Origin: Aphanothece sacrum FPU1 | Lineage (GTDB): Bacteria; Cyanobacteriota; Cyanobacteriia; Cyanobacteriales; Microcystaceae | DNA: 64,000 nucleotides | Direction of reading: 5' to 3' | Assembly: GCF_003864295.1 (NCBI RefSeq) | Contig: NZ_BDQK01000001.1 | Span: 480,676-544,675 of the forward strand | In this document: positions 54,235 through 64,000 of the stretch, piece after piece | Position numbering within the stretch: position 1 is the first letter of the stretch | How the letters are laid out: each line of letters starts with the position of its first letter | The notes under the pieces: model-generated | The model's input: only the letters and a program-made list of their open reading frames with translations | Database searches by the model: none | Told to the model about the DNA's origin: nothing | Program-made: the position numbers and the translations under genes

Positions 54235-55671
54235 TTTAAGTACCCAGGTATCTTTACTACCTCCCCCTTGAGAAGAATTAACCACTAAAGAACCCTTCGT
54301 CAGAGCAACTCTTGTTAGTCCCCCAGGATGAACATAAATTTCATCACCTCGATGGAGAATATAGGGACGTAAATCTACGTGACGACCTTCTATTTGTCCA
54401 TTAATAAGAGTGGGAACACGAGATAAATTTAGGGTCGGTTGAGCAATATAATTACGAGGATTAGATTTAATACGATTAGCAAAATCTTCTCGTTGTTCTT
54501 GGGTTGATTTAATCCCCACTAACATTCCATAACCTCCAGCTTCATTGGCTGCCTTTACTACTAATTTATCTAAATTTTCTAACACATAATCGCGCTCCTT
54601 TTCTTGCCAACATAAATAAGTAGGAACATTGGCTAAAATCGGTTCTTCTCCTAAATAATAACGAATCATCTCAGGAACATAGGCATAAATCACCTTATCA
54701 TCAGCTATTCCGGTTCCTGGAGCATTAGCTAAGGCTACCTTTCCTTGAGCATACACATCCATTAAACCAGGAACCCCTAATAAAGAATCAGAACGAAAAA
54801 CTTGAGGGTCTAAAAAGTCATCATCTACCCGACGATAAACTACATCAACTCGTTGTAATCCTTTCGTAGTTTTCATCTGTAAATAACCATCACAGACAAC
54901 TAAATCCCGTCCTTCTACTAATTCTACACCCATTTGTAAAGCTAAAAAAGAATGTTCAAAATAAGCAGAATTATAAATGCCTGGACTCAGCACAACTACA
55001 GTCGGATTAGGAAGATAAGAAGGAGCTAAATTTAGTAAAGTTTCTAATAGATGACTCGGATAATCATCCACAGGTTTAACCGCCATTGTTTTAAAAATAT
55101 CAGGAAATGTACTTTTCATCACCCGACGATTTTCTAACACATAAGAAATACCAGACGGAACCCGTAAATTATCTTCTAATACATACCATTGACCCTGATG
55201 ATCTCTGACTAAATCTGTGCCTGTAATATGACACCAAATAGATTCAGGGGGTTTAATCCCCAAACAAGGTTTGAGAAATCCTTGGGCAGAATTAATTATT
55301 TCTTGAGGAATTTTACCATCTTTTATAATTAATTGCTGATCGTAAATATCAGCTAAAAATAAATTTAAAGATTTAATTCTTTGCCTGAGTCCTGTTTCTA
55401 ATTTTAGCCATTCTTGAGCATCAATAATACGAGGAATAATATCAAAAGGAAAAATTCGATCTACTCCTTGATTATCATGATAAACTCTAAAGGTTACTCC
55501 CAGATTAAATAAAGCAATTTGAGCAGTATCAAGATGTTGTTGAAGCCGTTCTAAAGATAAATTTTGCATCCAGTTGATGAGTGATGCTGCATGAGGTCTA
55601 GGTTGTCCGACAGACTCATAAAGTTCATCATAAAATTGTTCGGGATTATAATTATCAAAATGCACCGTCAC
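54229..55671 (-). CDS. Circularly permuted ATP-grasp protein
   Basis: About 480 aa. I start it at GTG 55671 (VTVHFDNYNPEQFYDELYES) because that is where family homologues begin. The frame is open to TTG 55758, which would add a hydrophobic 29-residue leader and overlap the upstream stop. Conserved segments are WYVLEDNLRVPSGISYVLEN, PTVVVLSPGIYNSAYFEHSF, VDVVYRRVDDDFLDP, NAPGTGIADDKVIYAYVPEM, LVVKAANEAGGYGML and ALTKGSLVVNSSQGGGSKDT. Forms an amide or peptide-type bond with ATP (inference from fold). Operon partner of the alpha-E gene. Confidence 0.92.
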   Translation of the reverse strand: MTVHFDNYNPEQFYDELYESVGQPRPHAASLINWMQNLSLERLQQHLDTAQIALFNLGVTFRVYHDNQGVDRIFPFDIIPRIIDAQEWLKLETGLRQRIKSLNLFLADIYDQQLIIKDGKIPQEIINSAQGFLKPCLGIKPPESIWCHITGTDLVRDHQGQWYVLEDNLRVPSGISYVLENRRVMKSTFPDIFKTMAVKPVDDYPSHLLETLLNLAPSYLPNPTVVVLSPGIYNSAYFEHSFLALQMGVELVEGRDLVVCDGYLQMKTTKGLQRVDVVYRRVDDDFLDPQVFRSDSLLGVPGLMDVYAQGKVALANAPGTGIADDKVIYAYVPEMIRYYLGEEPILANVPTYLCWQEKERDYVLENLDKLVVKAANEAGGYGMLVGIKSTQEQREDFANRIKSNPRNYIAQPTLNLSRVPTLINGQIEGRHVDLRPYILHRGDEIYVHPGGLTRVALTKGSLVVNSSQGGGSKDTWVLKL

Positions 55672-55754
55672 AGCTAATTCTCCTCTAACCTTCCTTTTTA
55701 CAGCATTAACCTTTAGGGATTTTATGATTGTAGCGAATAAGACAATAGTTAAGA

Positions 55755-56420
55755 TCAAGAAAAAGTGGAGGATTCAAAATTTTCAGCTAATTCTTGACGA
55801 GCCACTGCCATGAGCTTACTATACAATTGAGTGGAATCAGAATTAGGAACAAATTGATGAATAGACCTTTGTGTGACCAAATCGGGGGAGGAATTGTTAA
55901 TATTTGTTAAGCTTAAATCTGTCTTCAATGGGTCATGATTTCCCTTAACTTTCTCCTCCAAGTCTAAGGGGTTGATGATGATTGGGGTTGTCATCTCCTG
56001 GGATGAAGGAGAAATTAAAGTTTCTCTGGTTTGTTGAGGGTTTCTAGGTTGAATCGGGGGGATATTCGTTTGAGATGGGGTCTTTTTCGGTTTTTTGGGC
56101 TGAGAATAGGTCAAGGTTTCCTCCTCAGTCTTGGAAGCATTAGAGGATAACTGATGATCTACCAATCTTTCAAAATCACGAGTAAAATGAAACGTAGGTT
56201 GTCCCCGTCGTTTCCACAGGCTGAGAATCTGTTCTACAGAAATCACTTTGTAACGCCCTTGATACAATGCTTCGATAACGGCCAAACGAATCCAGTAGAA
56301 TGAATAAGAAGCAGACCAGTCCTCAATTAATTCGAGTAGGGTAACTCCTTTAAGTTCAAACCCGTAGCGAGATACAAGGGCCGCTACTTGGATTGTGGTT
56401 TTTTGATAGGACTTAGACAT
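55755..56420 (-). CDS. Conserved hypothetical protein with a helical N-terminus and disordered C-terminus
   Basis: 221 aa. Residues 1-90 are a folded helical domain (QVAALVSRYGFELKGVTLLE, SYSFYWIRLAVIEALYQGRY, KVISVEQILSLWKRRGQPTF). The rest is Pro/Ser/Thr/Gln-rich, then a C-terminal helix (QLYSKLMAVARQELAENFES). I do not recognise a named domain. It is the first gene of the minus-strand run with the ATP-grasp gene (its stop meets the ATP-grasp frame), so it may be linked to it, but also may be independent. Confidence 0.75.
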   Translation of the reverse strand: MSKSYQKTTIQVAALVSRYGFELKGVTLLELIEDWSASYSFYWIRLAVIEALYQGRYKVISVEQILSLWKRRGQPTFHFTRDFERLVDHQLSSNASKTEEETLTYSQPKKPKKTPSQTNIPPIQPRNPQQTRETLISPSSQEMTTPIIINPLDLEEKVKGNHDPLKTDLSLTNINNSSPDLVTQRSIHQFVPNSDSTQLYSKLMAVARQELAENFESSTFS

Positions 56421-56734
56421 GGAGTTAGCTAACGTTACAGGAGCTATTTAATAAAGTATCGTAGAATTAACAAGATCATTTGCCTTGATTTTAAGGTAGT
56501 TTTTCACAAATGATTCACTTTAGCTGAAAAATTAGACACAAGTGTTCGGTATAATGGGCTATAGTTGAGGTTTGATCACTCTTGATGCTCTTAAAGTTCG
56601 TGAGTATTCTTTCTAATTAGGTTGACTATTGAAATCAATTTTGATTATTGCCCCATCGTTGATTAATAAGAAATTCTTTAGGAGTTATTCCTTGACAAAA
56701 TTCATGATTTGTGTATTCAACTTGAGAGATCATT
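56421..56734. other. Intergenic region upstream of the triple-domain gene
   Basis: No repeats or genes were seen. A TATAAT hexamer at 56550-56555 lies about 180 bp before the ATG, without a clear -35, and could be a promoter for the + strand operon. Confidence 0.4.
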
Positions 56735-57898
56735 ATGCAATTAGCGTCAGAGTCATTTGAGCAAACTATTCAATATTTGGAACAACACGAAGAATCTTTA
56801 AGGATCAAAAAATTAATTTTTTGTCTTTGTAAAAAATATTGGGAAAATGATCTTAATGTTTTAAATAGTTTTTCTTTGGCTGATTTAATTACGGAACTAC
56901 TTCAAAATAAACCCACATCAGAACAGTTAACTTTCTCTTTATATAAACTAGTTAAAACTCTCAATCGTCCGAAAGTTTATGCGGGAGTTTCCAAAGTTAT
57001 TTTAGAAAAATTAGCCCATATTTATAATCCCGAAGCTGAACCTATAGAAATATTGACATCCGTAGCGGATAATGGCAAAGAAACTCAGATATCTGATGGA
57101 GATTTTCTCTTAGAACAGGCAGTCAGAAATTTGACTAATCATCAAGAAAATGGCCGAATTAGTAAATTAATTTATGCCGTTACTCAACAATATTGGGAAA
57201 ACGACTTAAATCGGATTAATAACTATGGATTAAAAAATCTACTGCTCGAAATTATCGAAAAATACTCCACTAAAGGAGATCTAGAAATTGCTTTTGGTAA
57301 AATTGTTGAAAATATCAATAAAAAAAACTTATATGTAGCGATTTGTAAAATTATTTTCACTCAACTTGAAGGTTTATACGATAACTTACAAGAAAATATT
57401 GAGTCCGAACAGCAAGTTAGTGAATCTTATCAGACTCAAATTATTAAAATCACTTCAGAGGCAAATACTCCTCAAAGATACAAAGAGCAACAACAATCTG
57501 TATCACCATTTGAAACGGCAGTGATTGATATCACATCAGAAAAAATGGTAACTGAATTAAAACAGATACAGGCGGTTCCTACTTCCTCAGCCGCGCCTCC
57601 CAAAACCTACGATATCTTTGAAATACGTCTGGAAATCATGCAATATACTAACCCATTACGGGCTAAAATATTACTATTCTCCCTTCTTTTTCACCCTTGG
57701 GATCGCAGCGGCCAAGATTGGTCAATGTTAAGAAGTTATACTTTGGACGATTTATTAGAACAATTGATTCAAAGTGGTAGACCAATCACAGAAATTGAGG
57801 CTCAACTCTATGGAGCCGCCAGATCCCTAAGTGATCCAGAAGCGCACCTACAAGCCGCTAGTACCATCATCGAAACCATTAAATCCGTGATCTCTTGA
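56735..57898 (+). CDS. Hypothetical protein with three copies of a helical domain
   Basis: 387 aa; no known family recognised. It has three related ~80-residue units. Unit 1 (about 18-98) has LIFCLCKKYWENDLNVLNSF. Unit 2 (about 130-215) has LIYAVTQQYWENDLNRINNY. Unit 3 (about 300-387) has LLFSLLFHPWDRSGQDWSML. Each is followed by a LxxLLxxL helix and a final ILEKL/IIETI helix. A Gln/Ser/Thr-rich linker (about 220-285) separates units 2 and 3. No signal peptide, so it is predicted cytoplasmic, with protein interaction likely. The pentapeptide gene starts 10 bp downstream. Confidence 0.8.
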   Translation: MQLASESFEQTIQYLEQHEESLRIKKLIFCLCKKYWENDLNVLNSFSLADLITELLQNKPTSEQLTFSLYKLVKTLNRPKVYAGVSKVILEKLAHIYNPEAEPIEILTSVADNGKETQISDGDFLLEQAVRNLTNHQENGRISKLIYAVTQQYWENDLNRINNYGLKNLLLEIIEKYSTKGDLEIAFGKIVENINKKNLYVAICKIIFTQLEGLYDNLQENIESEQQVSESYQTQIIKITSEANTPQRYKEQQQSVSPFETAVIDITSEKMVTELKQIQAVPTSSAAPPKTYDIFEIRLEIMQYTNPLRAKILLFSLLFHPWDRSGQDWSMLRSYTLDDLLEQLIQSGRPITEIEAQLYGAARSLSDPEAHLQAASTIIETIKSVIS

Positions 57899-57908
57899 CT
57901 CCAACCTT

Positions 57909-58901
57909 ATGAAAGCAAATGAACTCATCGAGCGTTATTCTGCGGGGGAAACCCTCTTTAATGGATTAAAATTGCCAGGAATTAGTCTTGTCTCAGCAGA
58001 TTTAATTGGTATAATGCTCAATGAGGCTGATCTGCGGGGAGCAAACCTATTATTTGTCTATTTTAATCGGGCTAATCTGACTCAAGCCAATTTAGTCGGG
58101 GCTAACTTGAGTGGGGCTAATTTGAGTCAAGCCGATCTTAGTGGGGCCGATTTAAGAAGTGCGCTACTACATGGTGCGCTGTTGCAGGGGGCAAATTTAC
58201 GAGATACAGATATTACTTTAGCCAGTCTCTTAGATGCTAACCTTATTGGTGCCGATTTGCGAGGAGCAGACTTAAGCGGAGCTATCCTCACAGGAGCTTG
58301 TCTAAGGGGGGCGAATATGCGTCAAGAGAAGAAAAGTTATTATACTAACCTGCAAGCGGTTAATTTAGCTAGAGCCGACCTTCAAGGGGCAAATATGAAA
58401 GGGGTTGATCTCAGCCGAGCTAACCTCAACGGAGCTAATCTTAAAGAAGCTAATCTACGAGACTCGGATCTGCGTAAGGCTGATCTAACTAATGCTAATC
58501 TCACGGGAGCTTTCCTCACAGATACCAATTTAACAGGAGCTAGGCTAACGGGAGCTAATTTAACTAGTGCTAACCTAGTTAGGGCCCAGATGTCTCAAAC
58601 AGAAATGTCTGGAGTTAACGCTAAAGGAGCTATTATGACTCATGTGGTGTTAAATCGAGCCAATCTAAGCCAAGCTAATTTAACCTTAACTCAGATGAAT
58701 CATGCGGATTTGAGTCGGGCCAATTTATCGGGGGCTAATTTTAGTGATGCAGATTTAGTTGAAGCCTTTTTTGCTAGGGCGACTTTGATGGGGGCTAATT
58801 TAAGTAATGCTAATTTAACTAGGGCTGAGTTAATGAGTGCTAATTTGGCCGGAGTAATTTTACGGGGTGCTACTATGCCTGATGGTAAAGTACATCGGTA
58901 G
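57909..58901 (+). CDS. Pentapeptide-repeat protein
   Basis: 330 aa with about 55 tandem A(D/N)LxG pentapeptides (examples GANLSQADLSGADLRSA, GADLRGADLSGAILTGACL, EANLRDSDLRKADLTNANL), which fold as a right-handed quadrilateral beta-helix. A short non-repeat N-terminus (MKANELIERYSAGETLFNGL) precedes it and one break occurs near 140 (MRQEKKSYYTN). No signal or membrane segment, so it is predicted cytosolic. Such proteins are often scaffolds or DNA mimics, but the role is open. It follows the triple-domain gene by 10 bp, so it is almost certainly in the same transcript. Confidence 0.93.
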   Translation: MKANELIERYSAGETLFNGLKLPGISLVSADLIGIMLNEADLRGANLLFVYFNRANLTQANLVGANLSGANLSQADLSGADLRSALLHGALLQGANLRDTDITLASLLDANLIGADLRGADLSGAILTGACLRGANMRQEKKSYYTNLQAVNLARADLQGANMKGVDLSRANLNGANLKEANLRDSDLRKADLTNANLTGAFLTDTNLTGARLTGANLTSANLVRAQMSQTEMSGVNAKGAIMTHVVLNRANLSQANLTLTQMNHADLSRANLSGANFSDADLVEAFFARATLMGANLSNANLTRAELMSANLAGVILRGATMPDGKVHR

Positions 58902-58931
58902 TAGGTAGACAAAATTAATTACATAAAATTT

Positions 58932-59054
58932 GTAGGGGCGGGTTTTTTACAGAAATTATGATGCTCACTAGGCATTTTTCATCAAAATTATAGCCGCGTC
59001 TAACCCACCCTACGAATTATCAGCTTTACTTATCACCACAGCTACGGGAGAGTC
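58932..59054. repeat. GTAGGGGCGGGTTT half copy joined to an inverted MITE fragment
   Basis: GTAGGGGCGGGTTTTTTACA at 58932 is followed by an inverted fragment of the 165-bp MITE (58971-59054: GGCATTTTTCATC..., TAGCCGCGTCTAACCCACCC, ending ACGGGAGAGTCG). The right TIR has one change. A short heptamer array follows (59086-59125). Confidence 0.75.
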
Positions 59055-59085
59055 GAAACTAGCCCGTACTTGACTTCCTAGAATT

Positions 59086-59125
59086 TATAATTCATAATTC
59101 ATAATTTATAATTCATAATTCACTT
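59086..59125. repeat. Short heptanucleotide repeat (AATTCAT, AATTTAT)
   Basis: Five to six degenerate copies of the same heptamer found at 14106 and 54107. It ends just before the TPP riboswitch. Confidence 0.75.
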
Positions 59126-59153
59126 GCTTTTAGGTAGTGGGGGGTGTCAAAAT

Positions 59154-60640
<1,487 letters not shown>

Positions 60641-60643
60641 CTT

Positions 60644-60664
60644 AGTAGGGTGGGCAATGCCCAC
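60644..60664. repeat. GTAGGGTGGGCAATGCCCACC interspersed repeat
   Basis: Third copy of the element at 23341 and 26813. It begins three bases after the thiC stop and could end its transcript. Confidence 0.8.
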
Positions 60665-60670
60665 CTTGTT

Positions 60671-60781
60671 GGCTCTCCCGTACCTGTGGTGATAAGTAAA
60701 GCCTATGATTCGTAGGGTGCGTTAGACGCGGCTATGATTTTGATGAAAAATGCCTAACTTTTAAGGCGCGTCGTAACCCAT
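60671..60781. mobile_element. MITE copy, 3' truncated
   Basis: Begins with the terminal GGCTCTCCCGTACCTGTGGT and follows the 61806 copy through GGCGCGTCGTAACCCA, then stops before the AT-rich right third. The right TIR is absent. Confidence 0.8.
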
Positions 60782-61031
60782 AAATAGACAGATATTTCTT
60801 CAAGCCATTGACTTCGCTTCTTATCAATTACTCCTAAGTATCAGAACCAATCTTTTTGGAAGCTTCCCCCCAAGCTTGCTCACCTCCTTTAAGAAGATAA
60901 GGAATAGAGGGAGCTAGAAACGAAGTAACTGTTTTTGAAAGTGCAACTACATCTAGCATTAATTTATCTTTTGAACGGTTGTCTTAATAAAATTTCCCAT
61001 ACTATAACCTTTTGAGAGGTAAATGTCAAGT
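60782..61031. other. Intergenic region without recognised features
   Basis: About 250 bp with no repeat or convincing open frame. It lies between the MITE fragment and the convergent DUF29 gene. Confidence 0.4.
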
Positions 61032-61496
61032 CTATTCTAGATTTTTTGTTGTTAATCCGTAGTCAATATCTAATAATTGTTCTAGACTATAGGGACAATC
61101 TTCAGGAAAATTGACTTTTAAACAGGTTTTACGTTTTACATAGCTTAAAGCATCTTGATAAATTGATTGTAATTCCTGTGCTAAATGATTACGAAGAGTT
61201 TTTGTTAATCTTCTTCGTAACTGAGTCCGGAAACCTGTTATTTCAGCTTCCCAGTGATAGAGATTTCGTTCTCGTTCTGTCGTCCAATATTCCAGTAATA
61301 ATAAATGACGTATCACTTGTTCTAATAAACTTTCTACTCCATTTCTTTTTTCACTTCCCAAGTCTTCTAACTCCTCTATTAAATTTTCTAGGTCTAAATT
61401 CTCAAATTGACGATTTTTTAATAATTCAATAGTTTCTTCTAACCATTGACTGTCATCAATTTCATATAATGTCTTTAAATTCGTAATAACAGACAT
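61032..61496 (-). CDS. DUF29 family protein
   Basis: 154 aa from ATG 61496 (MSVITNLKTLYEIDDSQWLE); the upstream frame extends seven residues further. The core EDLGSEKRNGVESLLEQVIR, HLLLLEYWTTERERNLYHWE, then FRTQLRRRLTKTL and FPEDCPYSLEQLLDIDYG are DUF29 hallmarks. Small helical proteins of this family are abundant in cyanobacteria, and their function is unknown. A truncated relic of the same family is at 26911. Confidence 0.9.
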   Translation of the reverse strand: MSVITNLKTLYEIDDSQWLEETIELLKNRQFENLDLENLIEELEDLGSEKRNGVESLLEQVIRHLLLLEYWTTERERNLYHWEAEITGFRTQLRRRLTKTLRNHLAQELQSIYQDALSYVKRKTCLKVNFPEDCPYSLEQLLDIDYGLTTKNLE

Positions 61497-61576
61497 AATT
61501 TTTGGCAATAAAATCAACTAAATCTATTATATAACAATTCCCAATGACAATATACGTTTAATTTGATACAATTAGT

Positions 61577-61711
61577 AATAAGTAAAGCTTATAATTCGTA
61601 GGGTGGGTTAGACGCGGCTATGATTTTGATGAAAAATGCCTAACTTTTTAGGCGCGTCGTAACCCACCATATTAACTATTGTAACTGATTATATATTTTA
61701 TACCAAGATGT
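61577..61711. mobile_element. MITE copy lacking both terminal inverted repeats
   Basis: Matches the interior of the 61806-61970 element from AATAAGTAAAGCTTATAATTCG to ACCAAGATGT, but the GGCTCTCCCG ends are missing. It is 95 bp from the complete copy. Confidence 0.8.
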
Positions 61712-61805
61712 TATGAATTATAAATTATAAATTATAAATTGGGATTTTATAGACCCAATATCGTAAACAATCAAAGTCATTAAAGTTGCATCAGTCCTAA
61801 AATTA

Positions 61806-61970
61806 GGCTCTCCCGTACCTGTGGTGATAAGTAAAGCTTATAATTCGTAGGGTGGGTTAGACGCGGCTATGATTTTGATGAAAAATGCCTAACTTTTAAG
61901 GCGCGTCGTAACCCACCATATTAACTATTGTAACTGATTATATATTTTATACCAAGATGTCGGGAGAGCC
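61806..61970. mobile_element. Complete MITE, 165 bp with 10-bp terminal inverted repeats
   Basis: Starts GGCTCTCCCG (61806-61815) and ends CGGGAGAGCC (61961-61970), perfect 10-bp TIRs. The interior holds GACGCGGC...GGCGCGTC, which folds into a hairpin. It has no coding capacity. Other copies are at 60671, 61577 and (inverted) 58971. Clear target duplications were not found. Confidence 0.85.
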
Positions 61971-62018
61971 GTATTCTTAAGAGTACAAAAACAAAAACGG
62001 TTTTAATATTCTTAAACC

Positions 62019-62738
62019 CTACTCCCCTCTCATCGCTAATTTCATTTCTCTAACTGCCCTTTCCATCCCCACTAAAACCGCCCGACTAATAATAGTATGA
62101 CCTATATTTAATTCTTCCATCCCAGGTAAACAAGCTACCGGATACACATTCCCATAGGTTAACCCATGACCCGCATTCACCCGTAACCCTAACCCTAATG
62201 CTTGTTCACACCCTAATTTTAACGATTCTAACTCTTGCTGACGTTTTAACTCATTGGGTGCATCCGCATACTTACCCGTGTGTAACTCAATAAATTTTGC
62301 TCCAATTTTGGCCGCCCCCTGAATTTGCGCTTCATCCGCATCAATAAACAAACTAACCGGAATATCAGCCCCTTGTAAGCGATTTACTATGTCTTGCAGA
62401 CGCACTAAACTACTAACTAAGTCTAAACCCCCCTCTGTGGTCACTTCTTCCCGTTTTTCTGGCACTAATGTAACATAATCAGGTTTAATATTAAGTGCGA
62501 TCGCCACCATCTCCTCAGTAGCTGCCATTTCTAAATTAAGATGAGTGCGGACAGTTTCCCTAAGTAAGCGCACGTCTCTATCTTGAATATGACGGCGATC
62601 TTCCCTTAAATGAGCCGTAATGCCATTAGCACCACCTAATTCCGCTAAAACAGCCGCCGTAATGGGGTCAGGTTCTACTGTGCGTCGCGCTTGGCGAATG
62701 GTGGCAACATGGTCAATATTAACGCCTAGAGTTAGCAA
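62019..62738 (-). CDS. pdxJ: Pyridoxine 5'-phosphate synthase
   Basis: Condenses 1-deoxyxylulose 5-phosphate and 3-amino-2-oxopropyl phosphate in PLP synthesis; cytosolic TIM barrel. 239 aa. [82 protein letters not shown] and [13 protein letters not shown] are all hallmark. I start it at TTG 62738, because AAAGGAG lies nine bases before it and family members begin [10 protein letters not shown]. The longer frame to 62777 has no better site. Confidence 0.95.
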   Translation of the reverse strand: MLTLGVNIDHVATIRQARRTVEPDPITAAVLAELGGANGITAHLREDRRHIQDRDVRLLRETVRTHLNLEMAATEEMVAIALNIKPDYVTLVPEKREEVTTEGGLDLVSSLVRLQDIVNRLQGADIPVSLFIDADEAQIQGAAKIGAKFIELHTGKYADAPNELKRQQELESLKLGCEQALGLGLRVNAGHGLTYGNVYPVACLPGMEELNIGHTIISRAVLVGMERAVREMKLAMRGE

Positions 62739-63170
62739 CTTCAAGATCTCCTTTAATAAAAAGTAATGAGTACGCAAAATCAGTTAAACAACATATTGTA
62801 GGGGCGGGTTTTTTACATAAATCAATGATTCTCACCAAAAAACTAGATAAACCCGCCCTGGGTTTTTGACAAAATTCTATGATTCTTACCAAAAAATTCC
62901 ATAAACCCGCCCCTACTAGATCACTTTTACAATCAGTCTTACTTAATGCCATAGTTTATCATAAATTGATGACGATTTACTGACCTCCTTATTAGCCTTT
63001 AAAGCTTTATATAATAGGGCTTTTCACCAATTTGTCCCCTGACTCATTCTTAACTTTTCCCTAATTTTTAGAAATTTTATCAAGAATAATTAGCAATAGT
63101 GCTACAATGTGTCAGGCAAATATCAATAAAGATAATCAACCTAGTTTTAAGGAGTTCAACCTGACAAACC
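62739..63170. other. Intergenic region between pdxJ and the iron-binding protein gene
   Basis: Contains the compound palindromic repeat (62798-62916) and, in the last 170 bp, the leader of the divergent futA-like gene. AAGGAG at 63150-63155 is somewhat far (about 16 bp) from its GTG start. No operator could be assigned. Confidence 0.45.
62798..62916. repeat. Palindromic intergenic repeat, GTAGGGGCGGGTTT family (two units)
   Basis: GTAGGGGCGGGTTTTTTACA at 62798, then ATAAACCCGCCCTGGGTTTTTGACA in the middle, and ATAAACCCGCCCCTAC at the right end. Two units share the CCAAAAAA...TAGATAAACCCGCCC type arm, like the compound copy at 3401. Confidence 0.8.
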
Positions 63171-64000
63171 GTGAAAAATCTGTCTAGACGAGTCTTTCTC
63201 AGTGTCAGTGGCGCAACCGCCGCCGTTACCCTGAGCCAACTAATGACCAGTTGTGGCAATAAGAGTCAGCCAAATGCTACCCCTTCCCCTTCTGTTGGAC
63301 AGGAACTTAACCTTTATTCCTCGCGCCATTACAACACTGATACGGCACTCTATGAGGGTTTTACCAAAGAAACAGGGATCAAGGTTAATCTGGTGGAAGG
63401 AAGTGCCGATGAGTTGATCGAACGTATCCAAAGTGAAGGAAATAACACTCAAGCTGATATTTTAATCACTGTTGATGTGGCCCGTCTCTGGAGGGCGCAA
63501 GAAGCCGGCATTTTTACCCCTGTTTCTTCTCCTATTTTAACCCAAAGAATTCCCCCTGCTTTACGCAACCCTGAAGGTTATTGGTTTGGCTTTACTAAAC
63601 GGGCGCGAGTTATTGTCTATAACAAAGAAAAAGTTAAACCGGAACAGCTTTCTACTTATGAAAATTTAGCTGATCCCCAATGGAAAGGTAAAATTACTAT
63701 GCGTTCTTCTGGTAATACTTATAATCAATCTTTAGTTGCTTCTTTAATTGAAGCTCATGGAGAAGCAAAAACGGAAGAATGGTGTCGCGGTTTAGTTGCT
63801 AATTTTGCTCGTCCTCCCCAAAGTAATGATATGGGACAAGTTGAAGCAGTGGCCTCTGGTATTGCTGATGTAACCTTAGCTAATACCTACTATATAGTCC
63901 GTTTTGCTAAATCTAATGAACCTGCCAAAAAAGAAGTTTTTCAAAAAATAGGCGTATTTTTTCCTAATCAGCAAGATCGAGGTACTCACGTTAATATTAG
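63171..64000 (+). CDS. futA: Fe(3+) ABC transporter substrate-binding protein, FutA type (partial)
   Basis: Periplasmic iron-binding protein of a FutABC/AfuA importer, first 276 codons in the window. GTG start at 63171 (MKNLSRRVFLSVSGATAAV) gives a twin-arginine-like signal, then a lipobox-like MTSC. The mature part has ELNLYSSRHYNTDTALYEGF, ADILITVDVARLWRAQEAGI, YWFGFTKRARVIVYNKEKV and a Tyr pair in TLANTYYIVRFA. The iron ligands expected for FutA (His/Tyr in RHYN, a Tyr in GNTYNQ and two in TYYIV) are all present. The C-terminus is cut by the window. The import cassette genes may lie further downstream. Confidence 0.93.
   Translation, partial: MKNLSRRVFLSVSGATAAVTLSQLMTSCGNKSQPNATPSPSVGQELNLYSSRHYNTDTALYEGFTKETGIKVNLVEGSADELIERIQSEGNNTQADILITVDVARLWRAQEAGIFTPVSSPILTQRIPPALRNPEGYWFGFTKRARVIVYNKEKVKPEQLSTYENLADPQWKGKITMRSSGNTYNQSLVASLIEAHGEAKTEEWCRGLVANFARPPQSNDMGQVEAVASGIADVTLANTYYIVRFAKSNEPAKKEVFQKIGVFFPNQQDRGTHVNI

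Overview
The window is chromosomal DNA from a cyanobacterium, most likely a unicellular AT-rich type of the Cyanothece/Crocosphaera kind. The evidence is a psbX gene, plastid-conserved genes (ycf66-like, ycf23/DUF561, tatC, DUF3067), a group 2 sigma factor, DUF4079 and DUF4090 proteins, a bilin-type GAF photosensor, CofH, and many HIP1 sites (GCGATCGC). The species assignment is inference.

Layout. 1-3121: 5' end of a nonribosomal peptide synthetase on the minus strand (A-PCP-C, left end outside the window). 3718-12809: one giant SdrD-type repeat surface protein, about 3,029 aa if restored, now split into three reading frames by two one-base insertions. Its core is 13 near-identical 363-bp repeats. 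13033-16241: nadC, two tandem histidine phosphatases and a membrane protein, embedded in heptanucleotide repeats. 16470-24137: a UspA protein, an iron-type alcohol dehydrogenase, a group 2 sigma factor, cobO, a four-helix membrane protein (DUF4231/SLATT-like), a deaminase-like hybrid protein and ycf23. 24333-26801: clpC. 26911-28735: a DUF29 remnant and a tandem Uma2 pair, one with an internal deletion. 28793-32959: an FAD oxidoreductase, a stand-alone DXCF-type cyanobacteriochrome GAF protein, tatC, a coupled membrane protein/DUF3067 pair and mobA. 33245-35810: a promoter-to-terminator small RNA candidate, psbX, a Ycf66 protein and two TolB-like lipoproteins. 36129-40808: a hybrid sensor kinase followed by a REC-GGDEF diguanylate cyclase. 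40797-48081: DUF4079 protein, a GT2-membrane fusion, HPPD, a GT39 transferase, cofH and a small membrane protein. 48105-51392: an inverse-autotransporter-like beta-helix protein. 51531-56420: transglutaminase, alpha-E and circularly permuted ATP-grasp genes, with a DUF4090 gene in between. 56735-58901: a protein with three copies of a helical domain, paired with a pentapeptide-repeat protein. 59154-60640: TPP riboswitch and thiC. 61032-64000: DUF29, pdxJ and the 5' part of a FutA-type iron-binding protein.

How it works together. Most genes are housekeeping cofactor genes (NAD, cobalamin, molybdopterin, thiamin, pyridoxal phosphate, a deazaflavin/CofH step) and membrane or photosynthesis genes in short operons. 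The accessory content is the NRPS, two large surface proteins, the ATP-grasp/alpha-E/transglutaminase set, and a dense load of intergenic repeats: a 165-bp MITE with 10-bp terminal inverted repeats in four copies or fragments, a GTAGGGGCGGGTTT palindrome family, a perfect 26-bp palindrome, REP-like composites and AATTCAT heptamers. The observations I rate highest are the stand-alone DXCF photosensor, the 726-bp dimer amplification in the surface protein, the small RNA candidate upstream of psbX, and the triple-domain/pentapeptide gene pair. No rRNA, tRNA or CRISPR array was seen.
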